From Caldilineaceae bacterium (lineage in GTDB: Bacteria; Chloroflexota; Anaerolineae; Caldilineales; Caldilineaceae): 64,000 bases of DNA. The translations under genes and the position numbers were made by a program. The notes below the pieces were generated by a model, which was not told the origin of the DNA, searched no databases, and saw only the letters and a list, made by a program, of their open reading frames with translations. Location of the stretch: positions 1-64,000 of the forward strand of contig JACKBA010000017.1 in NCBI GenBank assembly GCA_020634815.1, written 5' to 3'. Each line of letters starts with the position of its first letter. Position 1 is the stretch's first letter. Shown here one piece after another: positions 52,773 through 61,536 of this stretch.

Positions 52773-54122
52773 TTACCGTTTCATACGTGCTGGGTCGGTC
52801 GGCATGAACGTGGACGGCTGGATGAACAAGCCCGCAGATTCAAGTCGCGAGTAGAACTTGGGCCGTACGCCCGTGGGCGTGAAGTACCCCTGGACCTTGC
52901 CGTTTTCGACGGTTGTCTGCACAAACTGGAAGATGTCCTGCATGATGATGACGTCGCCTTCCATGCCCTGGACCTCGGCGATCTGTACAATCTTGCGTGA
53001 ACCATCCGCCAGGCGCCCCAGGTGTACGACCAGGTCAAACGCCGACGCAATCTGTTCGCGGATTGCCCGTAGCGGCAGGTCCATGCCGGCCATCAACACC
53101 ATGGTTTCGACACGCCGCAGCGTCTCTCGTGCATTGTTTGAGTGGACCGTGGTGAGTGAACCATCATGGCCCGTGTTCATGGCCTGCAACATGTCGAGCG
53201 CCTCGGCGCCACGACACTCACCGACGACGACCCGGTCGGGACGCATACGCAGGGAGTTGATTACCAGTTGGCGAATGGAAATAAGACCTTTGCCTTCGAC
53301 ATTTGCCGGCCGGGCCTCCAGACGTACAACGTGTGACTGCTGGAGGCGCAACTCCGCCGCGTCCTCGATGGTGACGATACGCTCGCCATCAGGGATAAAC
53401 GACGACAAGGAGTTCAGCACGGTGGTCTTGCCGGTGCCCGTACCGCCAGAGACCACGATGTTCAATTGGGCCTTGACACATGCTCGCAGGAAGTCCGCGA
53501 TGCCGGGCGTAAAGGCGCCCTTCTTGATCAATTCATCCGGCGTCAACGCGTGCTTTGGAAACTTACGGATACTGATACAGACGCCGGTCAACGCAAGCGG
53601 GGGAATGATCACATTGACGCGCGATCCGTCTGGCAGGCGGGCGTCGACCATAGGGCTGCTTTCGTCGACACGACGGCCAAGCGGCGAGACGATGCGCTCG
53701 ACGATGCGAAGGACATCGTCGTTGTCTCTAAACTTCACCGGGGCCACGTCCAGTCTGCCGCCACGTTCGATGAACACCTGCCCGGGGCCATTGACTAGAA
53801 TCTCGGTGATCGAGTCATCAGCCAGCAGCGCCTCGAGCGGGCCAAGCCCGAGAATGTCGGCCAGCAACTGGTCAAATATGTCATTGCGCTCGATCCGGCT
53901 CATTGGGATGCCGAATTCGATCAGCGTTTCGTTGAAGAGCCGTTCCACGACCTGTCGAACTTCGGCATTGTCGCCACGCGCGGCGGAAGGACTCAACTCG
54001 GCCAGCAAGCGCTGCTGTATCCGATCGCGCAGTTGGGTATAGGCGGCGGTGCCGTTGGTTCGTTCGCCAGGAAGCTTGGCGGGCTGTTGTCCGACATCAG
54101 CGAATTTTCTGTTGTTCAACAT
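52773..54122 (-). CDS. cpaF: Tad pilus assembly ATPase CpaF/TadA
   Basis: 449 residues, complete. N-terminal domain with DITEILVNGP-like DSITEILVNGPGQVFIE, then Walker A GGTGTGKTT (226-234), the Asp box IVTIEDAAELRL, Walker B SLRMRPDRVVVGECRGAEALDML, and the His box TGHDGSLTTVHSNNARETLRR. The C-terminal tail runs about 100 residues past the core. It forms a hexameric motor that drives Flp pilus extension and, in Tad systems, retraction. It starts three bases after the TPR/propeller gene. Confidence 0.95.
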   Translation of the reverse strand: MLNNRKFADVGQQPAKLPGERTNGTAAYTQLRDRIQQRLLAELSPSAARGDNAEVRQVVERLFNETLIEFGIPMSRIERNDIFDQLLADILGLGPLEALLADDSITEILVNGPGQVFIERGGRLDVAPVKFRDNDDVLRIVERIVSPLGRRVDESSPMVDARLPDGSRVNVIIPPLALTGVCISIRKFPKHALTPDELIKKGAFTPGIADFLRACVKAQLNIVVSGGTGTGKTTVLNSLSSFIPDGERIVTIEDAAELRLQQSHVVRLEARPANVEGKGLISIRQLVINSLRMRPDRVVVGECRGAEALDMLQAMNTGHDGSLTTVHSNNARETLRRVETMVLMAGMDLPLRAIREQIASAFDLVVHLGRLADGSRKIVQIAEVQGMEGDVIIMQDIFQFVQTTVENGKVQGYFTPTGVRPKFYSRLESAGLFIQPSTFMPTDPARMKR

Positions 54123-54125
54123 AGT

Positions 54126-55982
54126 TCACTTCACCCAGATTGGTTCGTATTCTGCCCAAGGGACTCGACTGATATTGGTAACGTTGCGGCCGTTCGTATC
54201 CATGACAAACAACTGACGGTCGCCGTCGCGATTGGAGAAGAAGACGATGCGTTGGCTGTCCGGCGACCAGGAAGGATGCTTGTCCCACTCCCAGTCATTG
54301 CGCATGAGTGCAACCTGCTCAGAACTGTCAGGGCGCGTTTTCCAGATGTCATCGCTCTCGTTTTCTGTCGTGACAAATGCGATCCAGGCGCCGTCCGGTG
54401 ACCAGACCGGGTCGTACGACATGCCCGTCATGCGCGTCACCGGCTTGGGCGGTAGCTCGCCAAACTGGCTTGTCACAGGCAGGTGTAAAATGATTTGCGG
54501 GTTGCCGTCGACATCGGCTGTCGATACCCAGTAGGTGCCGTCGGGCGAGTACCGCTCGGTTTCACGCAAGTCGGCGAACGCCTGCTCGTATCGCTGGAAT
54601 GTGCCCAGATACTCGCGATTGGAGCCGTCAGGGTCCATGACATAGATGCCCGGCAGATCCGGATTCTCCGACTTGAAGATGATCCGGCCGCGGAATGTTC
54701 GCAAGGGCCGCGGTGTGGCAGTTGCTGTGGCCGACGGCGGCGGTGCGGTCGGTCCGGGCGTCGGCGTAAGCGTCGGCGTGGCTGTAGGTGTCAACAGCGG
54801 AACCACCGAACTGGCTTTTGCACACGCGCTTGTCGTGTCGGAAAGGGGTAATTGACACGCCTGGCTGTACATCTCATAGGCATTGAGGAGGTCGTTGCTT
54901 GCCGCGTAGTCATCGCCTGCACCCATCATCGAGACAAAGAGCATGGAAGCAGTCGTGTTGCCAAGATAGGAAGCTCGCTCGGCAAATACCGGCCGCAGTG
55001 AGTTGATTGTGTTGAGCCAATCTCGCTGATCATACGCCTCGCGCCCCCGCAGGAAGCCGACGGCCAGGCGAGCCTCGGTGATCGCCCCCGGATCGTTCGG
55101 CTGCTGCTGTAGCGCCGTATTGAAGGCAGCCAGGGCAACGGAGACTTCGGCCGGCTGAGGTGGGTTCTGTTCCAAAATACGCTTGCCGCGGCGCATATTG
55201 AGGTCAAAGAGCATCTCGGAGACTTCGCTGCGACGATAGTTGACATCCATCGCCTGAATCTGTGCCAGTGCGTTGGACGCCTCCGATTCAAAGCCAAGCA
55301 TGAGCAGGTTTTTTGCCTGCTGCATGAGCTGGTCAAGTTCCTGGGTATGTCGAATCGCCAGGATGCGGTTGCTGATGTCACGATAGCCTGGCGACTTCAT
55401 CTGTAGATCGGCGTACATGGAGAGCGCAAGTTCGTCGTTCCCAGCATTATCGGCCGCTACGGCTTCGTTATAGAGCGCGAAGAGCTCGCGCTGCCAGCGT
55501 GTATCGGCCAGCAAGGCTGTCGCACTCACATCGTCGGGCGACTTGGCAAGCAGTTCGAGCAGGCGCTGCTCTGCCGTATCGTAATCGCCCGCAGTCAGCG
55601 CTGCCTGCGCTGTGTTCATGAGTTGTGCCTGTTGGCGCTGCAATTGTGCTTCGACCAGCATGGGCAGAAGACGTGCACGCAGAACCCAAATGCCGGCGAT
55701 GACAAGAAGAGCAAGGGTCCCGACAATCGCGACACGCGTCAGAATCGGGCGCCAGTTGATGATGACGCGCTTCTCTTTGATCTCCGTGTTTGTTTCAAGG
55801 TGCGCCTTGAAACGGGCATCCTTGAGCATCTGATCTATCCGGGCATCGCCTGGATAGCGTGCCTGCAATGTCTCAAGCAATCGGATAGCCTTGTCCCATT
55901 GCCCCATGTGGAAGTGCGTTGCAGCTTCCTGGAACTGGGGATCGTCGTATTCTGTGGAGTTTGCACCGAATGTTGCGGCCAT
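54126..55982 (-). CDS. TPR / membrane / TolB-like beta-propeller protein in the pilus locus
   Basis: 618 residues. Residues 15-60 hold a TPR-like HFHMGQWDKAIRLLETLQARYPGDARI, then one membrane helix at about 83-105 (ILTRVAIVGTLALLVIAGIWVL). A long extracytoplasmic TPR array (AALTAGDYDTAEQRLLELLAKSPDDVSAT and others) reaches about 390. A Thr/Pro linker leads to a C-terminal WD40-like/TolB Pd40 propeller with repeats such as MSYDPVWSPDGAWIAFVT and DKHPSWSPDSQRIVFFSNRDGDRQLFVMD. This could be a scaffold linking motor and exported pilus parts. It sits between tadC and cpaF with gaps of 10 and 3 bases. It is not a canonical Tad protein. Confidence 0.82.
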   Translation of the reverse strand: MAATFGANSTEYDDPQFQEAATHFHMGQWDKAIRLLETLQARYPGDARIDQMLKDARFKAHLETNTEIKEKRVIINWRPILTRVAIVGTLALLVIAGIWVLRARLLPMLVEAQLQRQQAQLMNTAQAALTAGDYDTAEQRLLELLAKSPDDVSATALLADTRWQRELFALYNEAVAADNAGNDELALSMYADLQMKSPGYRDISNRILAIRHTQELDQLMQQAKNLLMLGFESEASNALAQIQAMDVNYRRSEVSEMLFDLNMRRGKRILEQNPPQPAEVSVALAAFNTALQQQPNDPGAITEARLAVGFLRGREAYDQRDWLNTINSLRPVFAERASYLGNTTASMLFVSMMGAGDDYAASNDLLNAYEMYSQACQLPLSDTTSACAKASSVVPLLTPTATPTLTPTPGPTAPPPSATATATPRPLRTFRGRIIFKSENPDLPGIYVMDPDGSNREYLGTFQRYEQAFADLRETERYSPDGTYWVSTADVDGNPQIILHLPVTSQFGELPPKPVTRMTGMSYDPVWSPDGAWIAFVTTENESDDIWKTRPDSSEQVALMRNDWEWDKHPSWSPDSQRIVFFSNRDGDRQLFVMDTNGRNVTNISRVPWAEYEPIWVK

Positions 55983-55992
55983 AGCTCTCTCC

Positions 55993-56937
55993 TCAGCCTG
56001 CCATGCCTTGCAGGGACGCCATGATCTTGGGGACCACGGGGCCCAAGATTACGATAAACAATGCCGGAAAAATGAACAGTACCAGGACTACAACGATCTT
56101 GACGGTTGCACCGTGGGCCTGTTCTTCCGCAAGCTGCCGGCGCTTGAGGCGCATCTGGTCTGCCTGCGAGTGTAATACCTGGGCAATGCTCATGCCCAGC
56201 ATGTTTGACTGGATCAAGACCGCCACAAAAGTGCTGAGATCGTCCACCGAGTTGCGTTCTGCCATGTGACGGAGGGCATCATTGCGCGCTACGCCGATAC
56301 GCAGTTCGCTGACGACCCGCCGAAACTCCTGGGTCAGTGCGTTATCCCATTGCTCGCCGACCCGAAGCAGCGCCGACTCAAACGCCAGCCCGGCTTCGAC
56401 GCCAATGGTCAGCATATCCAGCGCGTCTGGCAGCGCTCGGGTGATCTCTTGACGTCGTTGCTTGATTCGCTGGCTGAGCCACAGCTTTGGCAGCATGAAG
56501 CCCACAAACACGGCGATAAAGGTGTTGCGTACAGCGATGAAGGGCTCATCATTGCGACCAATTATAAAGAGGTAACCTGCGCCCAGTCCGGCGGCTAGAA
56601 TGAACCTCAGCCCCACAAAGTCCAAGGCGCCAAGCCCGCCCGGATTCCCCGCTTGCATCAGCATGGTTGTCAGCTTGTCGACGTTCTTTTGGGGCAGCAA
56701 CCCGCCGATGAAGCCTGTCATGCGGTGGAAGGCAGGGAGAATGGTACGTGAGGCCAATGAAGTCTTTAACTCATCCTCGACCCCGTGCGGTGCATCCATC
56801 ATGCCGTCCAGCCGATCGGTCACCGCGCGCGGGGCGCTTGATGGCGCAATAGCCATCCAAATGGCAACGATAGTCCCGGCAACAAGCACTCCGAACAAGG
56901 TCGGCGCAAAGGCACCGCTAATCGCTTCAAGAATCAT
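55993..56937 (-). CDS. tadC: Tad inner-membrane platform protein TadC
   Basis: 314 residues, type II secretion F-domain family. Three membrane helices near 13-33, 105-145 and 285-305 flank the cytoplasmic GspF-type core ITRALPDALDMLTIGVEAGLAFESALLRVG and VLIQSNMLGMSIAQVLHSQADQMRLKRRQLAEEQA. The LxxLLPDxLDLL-like and SxxxGxPIxxxL-like features are typical of TadC. It forms the membrane platform with TadB on which CpaF acts. The start lies four bases after tadB. Confidence 0.92.
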   Translation of the reverse strand: MILEAISGAFAPTLFGVLVAGTIVAIWMAIAPSSAPRAVTDRLDGMMDAPHGVEDELKTSLASRTILPAFHRMTGFIGGLLPQKNVDKLTTMLMQAGNPGGLGALDFVGLRFILAAGLGAGYLFIIGRNDEPFIAVRNTFIAVFVGFMLPKLWLSQRIKQRRQEITRALPDALDMLTIGVEAGLAFESALLRVGEQWDNALTQEFRRVVSELRIGVARNDALRHMAERNSVDDLSTFVAVLIQSNMLGMSIAQVLHSQADQMRLKRRQLAEEQAHGATVKIVVVLVLFIFPALFIVILGPVVPKIMASLQGMAG

Positions 56938-56941
56938 GAGA

Positions 56942-57898
56942 CTACACCTTGATGTTCACAATCTTGCGGATGAACACAAACCCAAGCACCATCATGACGG
57001 CCGCACCGAGTGGCAGCATCCGTACCCAGCCTTCCTCGAAGAATGCGTCGAAATAGCCGGGGCTGATCACCGACAACGCCACCGCAAGCAGGATTGGCAT
57101 GCCTGCCAGGATGTTCCCGGTCAAGCGCTGCTGTGCGGTCAATACCCTCACTTCGCGCAGGACACGTACGCGTTGCCGGATGGTCTCGCTGATGTTCTCC
57201 AGCACCGTTGACAAGTTGCCACCCATTTCGTATTGCACATTGATCGCCGTCACGACGAGATCCAGGTCATCGCTCTCAACGCGATCGGCCATGCCCTCCA
57301 GTGCCCTATGCATCGGCAGCCCCAGGCTCATCCCCCGCATGACTCGCTGAAACTCCTTGGCGGCCGGTTCCGGCACCTCGCGGGCAACCAGTTCGAGCGC
57401 CTGTGACAGGCCATAGCCGGCGCGCAACGATCCGACCAGCAGCGTCAGGACATCGGGCAGTTGGTTTGTGAAGGCGTTGCGACGCTTGGCCTGTCGCTGC
57501 TTCAGGTAGAAGATAGGCAGGATCATCAAGGCCGCAGCAACGACTATCCCAATCAACAGGCCCGCACGCCAGGCGCCAAGCAAGAAGCCGCCGCCAGCTA
57601 CAGCGAGTAGGATGGCCAGAAATTCGCCGGTCGACATTGGAACATCGGCACGCACCAACATGGTCTGGAGTTTCTCGCCAAAACCAAAACCATGCGCTAA
57701 CTTCTCCAGTCCCTGAAATCGCTCCTTGTGCTCGTTATTGGCCTGGGCGCGATTCCCCTGGCGCACATACTCCGTGAGACCGAACTCCTTGAGACGGTCT
57801 TCGATCGGATCGCCCTGCGGGAGCATGCTGCGCATGGCGATGAACAGAGTCATGACTGAGAGCCCGACCAGGACGGCAGCAATCATCACACTAGACAT
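56942..57898 (-). CDS. tadB: Tad inner-membrane platform protein TadB
   Basis: 318 residues of the GspF-domain family. Helices near the N-terminus (residues 3-22), two around 95-130, and one at the C-terminus. The core shows FTNQLPDVLTLLVGSLRAGYGLSQALELVAREVPEPAAKEFQRVM and YEMGGNLSTVLENISETIRQRVRVLREVRVLTAQQRLTG, the TadB/GspF pattern. It starts three bases after cpaE and precedes tadC. Confidence 0.92.
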   Translation of the reverse strand: MSSVMIAAVLVGLSVMTLFIAMRSMLPQGDPIEDRLKEFGLTEYVRQGNRAQANNEHKERFQGLEKLAHGFGFGEKLQTMLVRADVPMSTGEFLAILLAVAGGGFLLGAWRAGLLIGIVVAAALMILPIFYLKQRQAKRRNAFTNQLPDVLTLLVGSLRAGYGLSQALELVAREVPEPAAKEFQRVMRGMSLGLPMHRALEGMADRVESDDLDLVVTAINVQYEMGGNLSTVLENISETIRQRVRVLREVRVLTAQQRLTGNILAGMPILLAVALSVISPGYFDAFFEEGWVRMLPLGAAVMMVLGFVFIRKIVNIKV

Positions 57899-57901
57899 AG
57901 G

Positions 57902-59164
57902 TCACCTCGTTGCGCTTGCCGAACTGATGCGGCGGAACATCCGACTGAACGGGTTGGCGGCCGGGGCTGGCTCCGTATTGGTCGACTCTGGCACCTGTTG
58001 TTTGCTGGTGCCGGCCACGAACATCACTGCGAACTCCTCGATTGCGCGGGCCACGGCGCTGCGTTTGTGGCTTATGTAGAGCGGGACACCGCGGTTGACG
58101 CTTAGACTGACAAGTGGTTGGTCGTCCGGCACTGAATGGCGGATGCGTACATGCAGTCGCTCCTCAATGTCACTCTTCGTAACGCCACCGGCGATCGCTG
58201 CCCGGTTCAAGACCAGCCAGATTCGTTCTTCAGGGTAGCCGCGTGCCTGTAACTGGTCCAGAAGTAGCCGCGTGTTGCGCAAGCAGACCAACTCCGGCAA
58301 GACGGTCATCACGATGTAGTCCGCGCTATCGAGGAAGGCATAACCACTCTCGTCGACGAGCGCACCGAGGTCGATTACGACCCACTCAAACATCATGCGC
58401 AACTGTGACACAATCTGCTCTACTTGGGGCAGGCTGATTTCCAGTGTGCCATATATGGGCGGCGGCGCCAGGAGCACGCGCAATCCAGATGTGTGATTGG
58501 CCAGAACGCTAGACACCAGATCCCTGTCCAGCCGAGACGCACGCGCCAGCAGCGTATTGATGTTGCGGTCGCCCTCGAGGTTCAGCATGACATCCAGGGC
58601 CGGTGCTACGTAGTCGGCATCAACCATCACTACGCTCTGTCCCGTCTGCTCCATGATTGCGATTGCCGTGTTGGTCGCCATCATCGTGCGACCAGTCCCC
58701 CCCTTGGGGCCGACAAAGACCACAACTTTCCCGATGGTGGTAACTGATCGCCCAATCTCATGATCCGGCACCTGGTTCTGGGTGAGCAGTTGATGGACTG
58801 TTGCCCAGAAGTCTTCCGCCAATATGGGCTTGGTGACAAAGCCGCGGGCGCCACTGAGAACCGCCTGGCGTGCGACGGCCATGCCATGTTCATCTACCAT
58901 GACCATCGTGACTGCGTTCGGCACAGAGACGGCCAACTGTCGGATGATTGCTGGGGCCGGTGTAGCCGTGAGGTCATCATCGACCAATACCAGATGTGGC
59001 AGCAGATCTTCGGCACGGCGAGCCGCCATCTCTGGCTGGGCTATCCAGAAAAGTCGATGCTCGCCGGCATACTGAGCGAGAATGGTGCCGATCTGCTCGC
59101 GCAGGCCTTCTGACTCAGCCACCAACAGTACACGTAAAGTGTCTCCAGGACTTATCCTTGCCAA
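57902..59164 (-). CDS. cpaE: CpaE/TadZ-type pilus ATPase with altered Walker lysine
   Basis: 420 residues. Residues 10-125 are a receiver-like domain (LRVLLVAESEGLREQIG; VLVDDDLTATP; GARGFVTKPI). From 145 a MinD-type ATPase follows: VVVFVGPKGGTGRTMMATN, VVMVDADYVAPALDVMLNLE, WVVIDLGALVDESGYAFLDSADYIVMTV. The deviant Walker A reads KGGTGRT (154-160): the signature Lys154 is kept, but the invariant Lys before Thr is Arg159. TadZ proteins are known to deviate in ATPase motifs, and they position the pilus machine at the pole. ATP hydrolysis may be lost here. Confidence 0.88.
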   Translation of the reverse strand: MARISPGDTLRVLLVAESEGLREQIGTILAQYAGEHRLFWIAQPEMAARRAEDLLPHLVLVDDDLTATPAPAIIRQLAVSVPNAVTMVMVDEHGMAVARQAVLSGARGFVTKPILAEDFWATVHQLLTQNQVPDHEIGRSVTTIGKVVVFVGPKGGTGRTMMATNTAIAIMEQTGQSVVMVDADYVAPALDVMLNLEGDRNINTLLARASRLDRDLVSSVLANHTSGLRVLLAPPPIYGTLEISLPQVEQIVSQLRMMFEWVVIDLGALVDESGYAFLDSADYIVMTVLPELVCLRNTRLLLDQLQARGYPEERIWLVLNRAAIAGGVTKSDIEERLHVRIRHSVPDDQPLVSLSVNRGVPLYISHKRSAVARAIEEFAVMFVAGTSKQQVPESTNTEPAPAANPFSRMFRRISSASATR

Positions 59165-59245
59165 GACGCGCCTCCCCTATGCGTAACCGTCCGGATACGA
59201 TTCCAGCGTGTGGAATCCCGACGATACCATTTCAGTTTCTGAGTG

Positions 59246-60061
59246 TCACCGGCCAGGCCCGGTAGGAATGCTGTAGCGATTGATAAGATAGTCGATATCC
59301 ACAGGATCGGACTCGAATGGACGTTCCACGCCCGGTGCGCGCAGCACATAGTCCAGGATGCCTCCGGCGTCATTGACGTACTTCAACGTCAATGCATCCT
59401 GCGGAGCCAGCGTGACCAATAAGGCATCTGGCCGGCCCGCTGCCTGTGCGGCAACATCCTCAGCGGCGGTCTCGTCAACCGGCTGCACGCTGCCGACCAT
59501 GCCGACGATCTTCACATTCTGCAGCAAGGAAAATGTGGCCTGCTCGTCGTCATCTGCCTCAGCCGCAGCGCCGATACCTCGGCCCTCGGGAAAGGAGAGT
59601 GAATAGAGCAGATCGATCTGGTCGCCCGGCTTCAGGATGCCGACGCGACTCAAGAGATCCTGGGCCGGAATCGCCATCAGGACCTCAGCTTCGTTCAGGA
59701 ACAGAGCTCGCCGGCCATCGGCGCTCTCGACATTCGGATCGACCAGGCGTTGCTCCAACACCGGCTCACCCGCAAACATTGGCACCATGGTCAGCTTACC
59801 GACGACACGATCGTAGGCTTCGGCATATCCTTGCGGTGCAGCTTCTGCGGGCAGGTCTACCTCGACCAACAGTTCCTGTGTGAGAAGCGTGCGGGCCGGA
59901 ATGTCGCGGGCCGCGGTTACAACTGTGACGGTAGGGCCGGCACTACCCGACTCAATGGGGGTCTGAGCGACTCTATTAAGTGATGTATAGGCGACAAATC
60001 CAGCAAGCAACGCCAAAACGATCCCGGCTGCAAACCAGATAAATCCTCTCATGCGCGACAT
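59246..60061 (-). CDS. cpaB: Flp pilus assembly protein CpaB/RcpC
   Basis: 271 residues. One N-terminal membrane helix (MRGFIWFAAGIVLALLAGFVAYTSL) followed by VVTAARDIPARTLLTQELLVEVDLP, an SAF domain (residues about 48-110) with VVGKLTMVPMFAGEPVLEQRL, then an RcpC domain with KPGDQIDLLYSLSFPEGR and VKIVGMVGSVQPV. In diderm bacteria CpaB works with the secretin CpaC. No secretin gene is present here, as expected in a monoderm. It follows the TadE-like gene by 28 bases. Confidence 0.9.
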   Translation of the reverse strand: MSRMRGFIWFAAGIVLALLAGFVAYTSLNRVAQTPIESGSAGPTVTVVTAARDIPARTLLTQELLVEVDLPAEAAPQGYAEAYDRVVGKLTMVPMFAGEPVLEQRLVDPNVESADGRRALFLNEAEVLMAIPAQDLLSRVGILKPGDQIDLLYSLSFPEGRGIGAAAEADDDEQATFSLLQNVKIVGMVGSVQPVDETAAEDVAAQAAGRPDALLVTLAPQDALTLKYVNDAGGILDYVLRAPGVERPFESDPVDIDYLINRYSIPTGPGR

Positions 60062-60089
60062 AATCCCGGCCTTTCCCTACGGGTAAGAA

Positions 60090-60500
60090 TCACCCTTCTT
60101 TGACCATGGTTGCGGTCGAGGAGATCTCGACCGACCCGGTCCCACCTAGCACTTCAAAGATCATCCGCGTTAACAGCGGTGCCTGGTAGCGAACCTCTAC
60201 CTCGATGATATCAACATCAGGATGGCGTACGGTGACATCCAGCCGATCTGGAAGAAGTCCCGTTGTCAACCGACCAGCAGCCGTTTCTGCCAGATTGTCA
60301 ACACAGCCTGCATCACACACATCCGATGCGACGACAACTCCAGCTCGGGCACCTTCTCTTGCTGCATTCGACACTGTGACATAGTCGAAGAACAGCAGGC
60401 TTAATTCGATAATGCTGAGTACCAGGAAAAAAAAGAGGGGCAGGACCAGGGCGTATTCGACCAAATCCTGTCCCTCTTCCTGGCCGTATCGAGGTTTCAT
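60090..60500 (-). CDS. TadE-like pseudopilin
   Basis: 136 residues from ATG 60500 (GAGGAAGC upstream; a longer reading to 60635 crosses the intergenic region and is not conserved). The N-terminus QEEGQDLVEYALVLPLFFFLVLSIIELSLLFFDYVTVSNAAREGARAG contains the same EEGQDL-EYAL processing motif as the Flp pilins plus the TadE NAAREGAR helix. After cleavage at the Gly the mature protein would start with Gln. It probably forms a minor pilus component. Confidence 0.88.
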   Translation of the reverse strand: MKPRYGQEEGQDLVEYALVLPLFFFLVLSIIELSLLFFDYVTVSNAAREGARAGVVVASDVCDAGCVDNLAETAAGRLTTGLLPDRLDVTVRHPDVDIIEVEVRYQAPLLTRMIFEVLGGTGSVEISSTATMVKEG

Positions 60501-60600
60501 AAGCTTCCTCGTGGCCCTGGCCGGCTTCTCCTGCTTGCGGCAGGCGGCCGGCCAAGCAATTCTGACGCTACACAAGATCTTCCTTGTTGAGACGTGAGGA

Positions 60601-60804
60601 TCAGCCGCCGGCGGCCGCCGTGCCAAGGGCGCCACTCAGGTTGAGCCACATCGTTTCGAGCGTGCCGCTCATCGCCAACAGGCCGGCAACGGCTGCCAGG
60701 GCCAACAGGCCGGCGATCAGGGCGTACTCGATGAGATCCTGGCCCTCTTCCTTAGCGAAGTAGGACTTGACGAACAGGACGACGTACGAAAACTGCGTAA
60801 TCAT
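60601..60804 (-). CDS. Flp pilin (copy 1)
   Basis: 67 residues from ATG 60804. Type IVb Flp prepilin: leader ITQFSYVVLFVKSYFAKEEG, cleavage expected after Gly21, then QDLIEYALIAGLLALAAVAGLLAMSG with the conserved Glu26-Tyr27 pair, and a short tail LGTAAAGG. It differs from the second copy by only three residues (Ile2, Val8, Leu43). Its stop lies 100 bases before the TadE-like start. A plus-strand GGTTGCTCCT block (ribosome binding site AGGAGCAACC) precedes the ATG, just as in copy 2. Confidence 0.93.
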   Translation of the reverse strand: MITQFSYVVLFVKSYFAKEEGQDLIEYALIAGLLALAAVAGLLAMSGTLETMWLNLSGALGTAAAGG

Positions 60805-60871
60805 GGTTGCTCCTTTGATTCGGCAAAGCGAATCGGAAGTGTTGAAGAGGTCTTCTGCAATCGAACTTGAA

Positions 60872-61075
60872 TCAGCCGCCGGCGGCCGCCGTGCCAAGGG
60901 CGCCGCTCAGGTTGAGCCACATCGTCTCGAGCGTGCCGCTCATCGCCATCAGACCGGCAACGGCTGCCAGGGCCAGCAGGCCGGCGATCAGGGCGTACTC
61001 GATGAGATCCTGGCCTTCTTCCTTAGCGAAGTAGGACTTCACAAACAGAACGAAGTACGAGAACTGCGTAACCAT
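60872..61075 (-). CDS. Flp pilin (copy 2), first gene of the Tad locus
   Basis: 67 residues from ATG 61075 with GGAGGAGCAACC upstream. Same layout as copy 1: leader ending EEG at 19-21, mature start QDLIEYAL with Glu26-Tyr27, one hydrophobic helix, and the tail LGTAAAGG. Residues 2, 8 and 43 differ (Val, Phe, Met). The two genes are nearly identical in DNA including the ribosome binding site, so they arose by recent tandem duplication or are kept alike by conversion. As first gene it should be the most highly expressed. Confidence 0.93.
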   Translation of the reverse strand: MVTQFSYFVLFVKSYFAKEEGQDLIEYALIAGLLALAAVAGLMAMSGTLETMWLNLSGALGTAAAGG

Positions 61076-61536
61076 GGTTGCTCCTCCTTACGAGCAAAAT
61101 GTCTGACTGACTTTACCAACTGACTGACTGACTGACTGATTGACTGTGTATTCTGCAAGCGCCCGGTACTGCGACGCTGACATACGTTTGAACTTGTCTA
61201 CTTCGGTCTACTTTGAGAGATTCGAGGCTGTTGTTCTCGGTTTCTCTTCCTGGGCTGGGTTTCGGCTTTTGATTCGGTGATTTCCTGTCTTCTCGCTCTG
61301 AAACTCTAGTCCCTCTTTCTAGAAAACATAGTACATGTCTCTCAAGTAAATTCCATCGGACTATTGGTCGAACTTGTGCGCCCAGGCAGTAGTACATTTG
61401 ATGGTCAGTAACAGCGGTTCGCGTTCAACTATCCACCGAACGCTACGCCCGTTGTCGCGCGCGGTCGGCCCACTTCTGGCAGGTTTGAACCGGAAATGGC
61501 AGACCTCTATGCGGTTGGATGAGGGGTTGCCGCTAT
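61076..61536 (-). promoter_or_regulatory. Upstream region of the Tad/Flp operon with TGAC repeats
   Basis: This 460-base gene-free stretch holds TGAC-type tetranucleotide repeats: CTGACTGA at 61103-61110 and four TGAC, one TGAT, one TGAC at 61121-61144. On the minus strand these fall 30-70 bases upstream of the first Flp start, inside the 5' UTR or promoter. I see no clear -35/-10 pair. The right half (61350-61536) separates it from the convergent stop of the MBL hydrolase gene and holds no recognisable gene. Confidence 0.5.
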
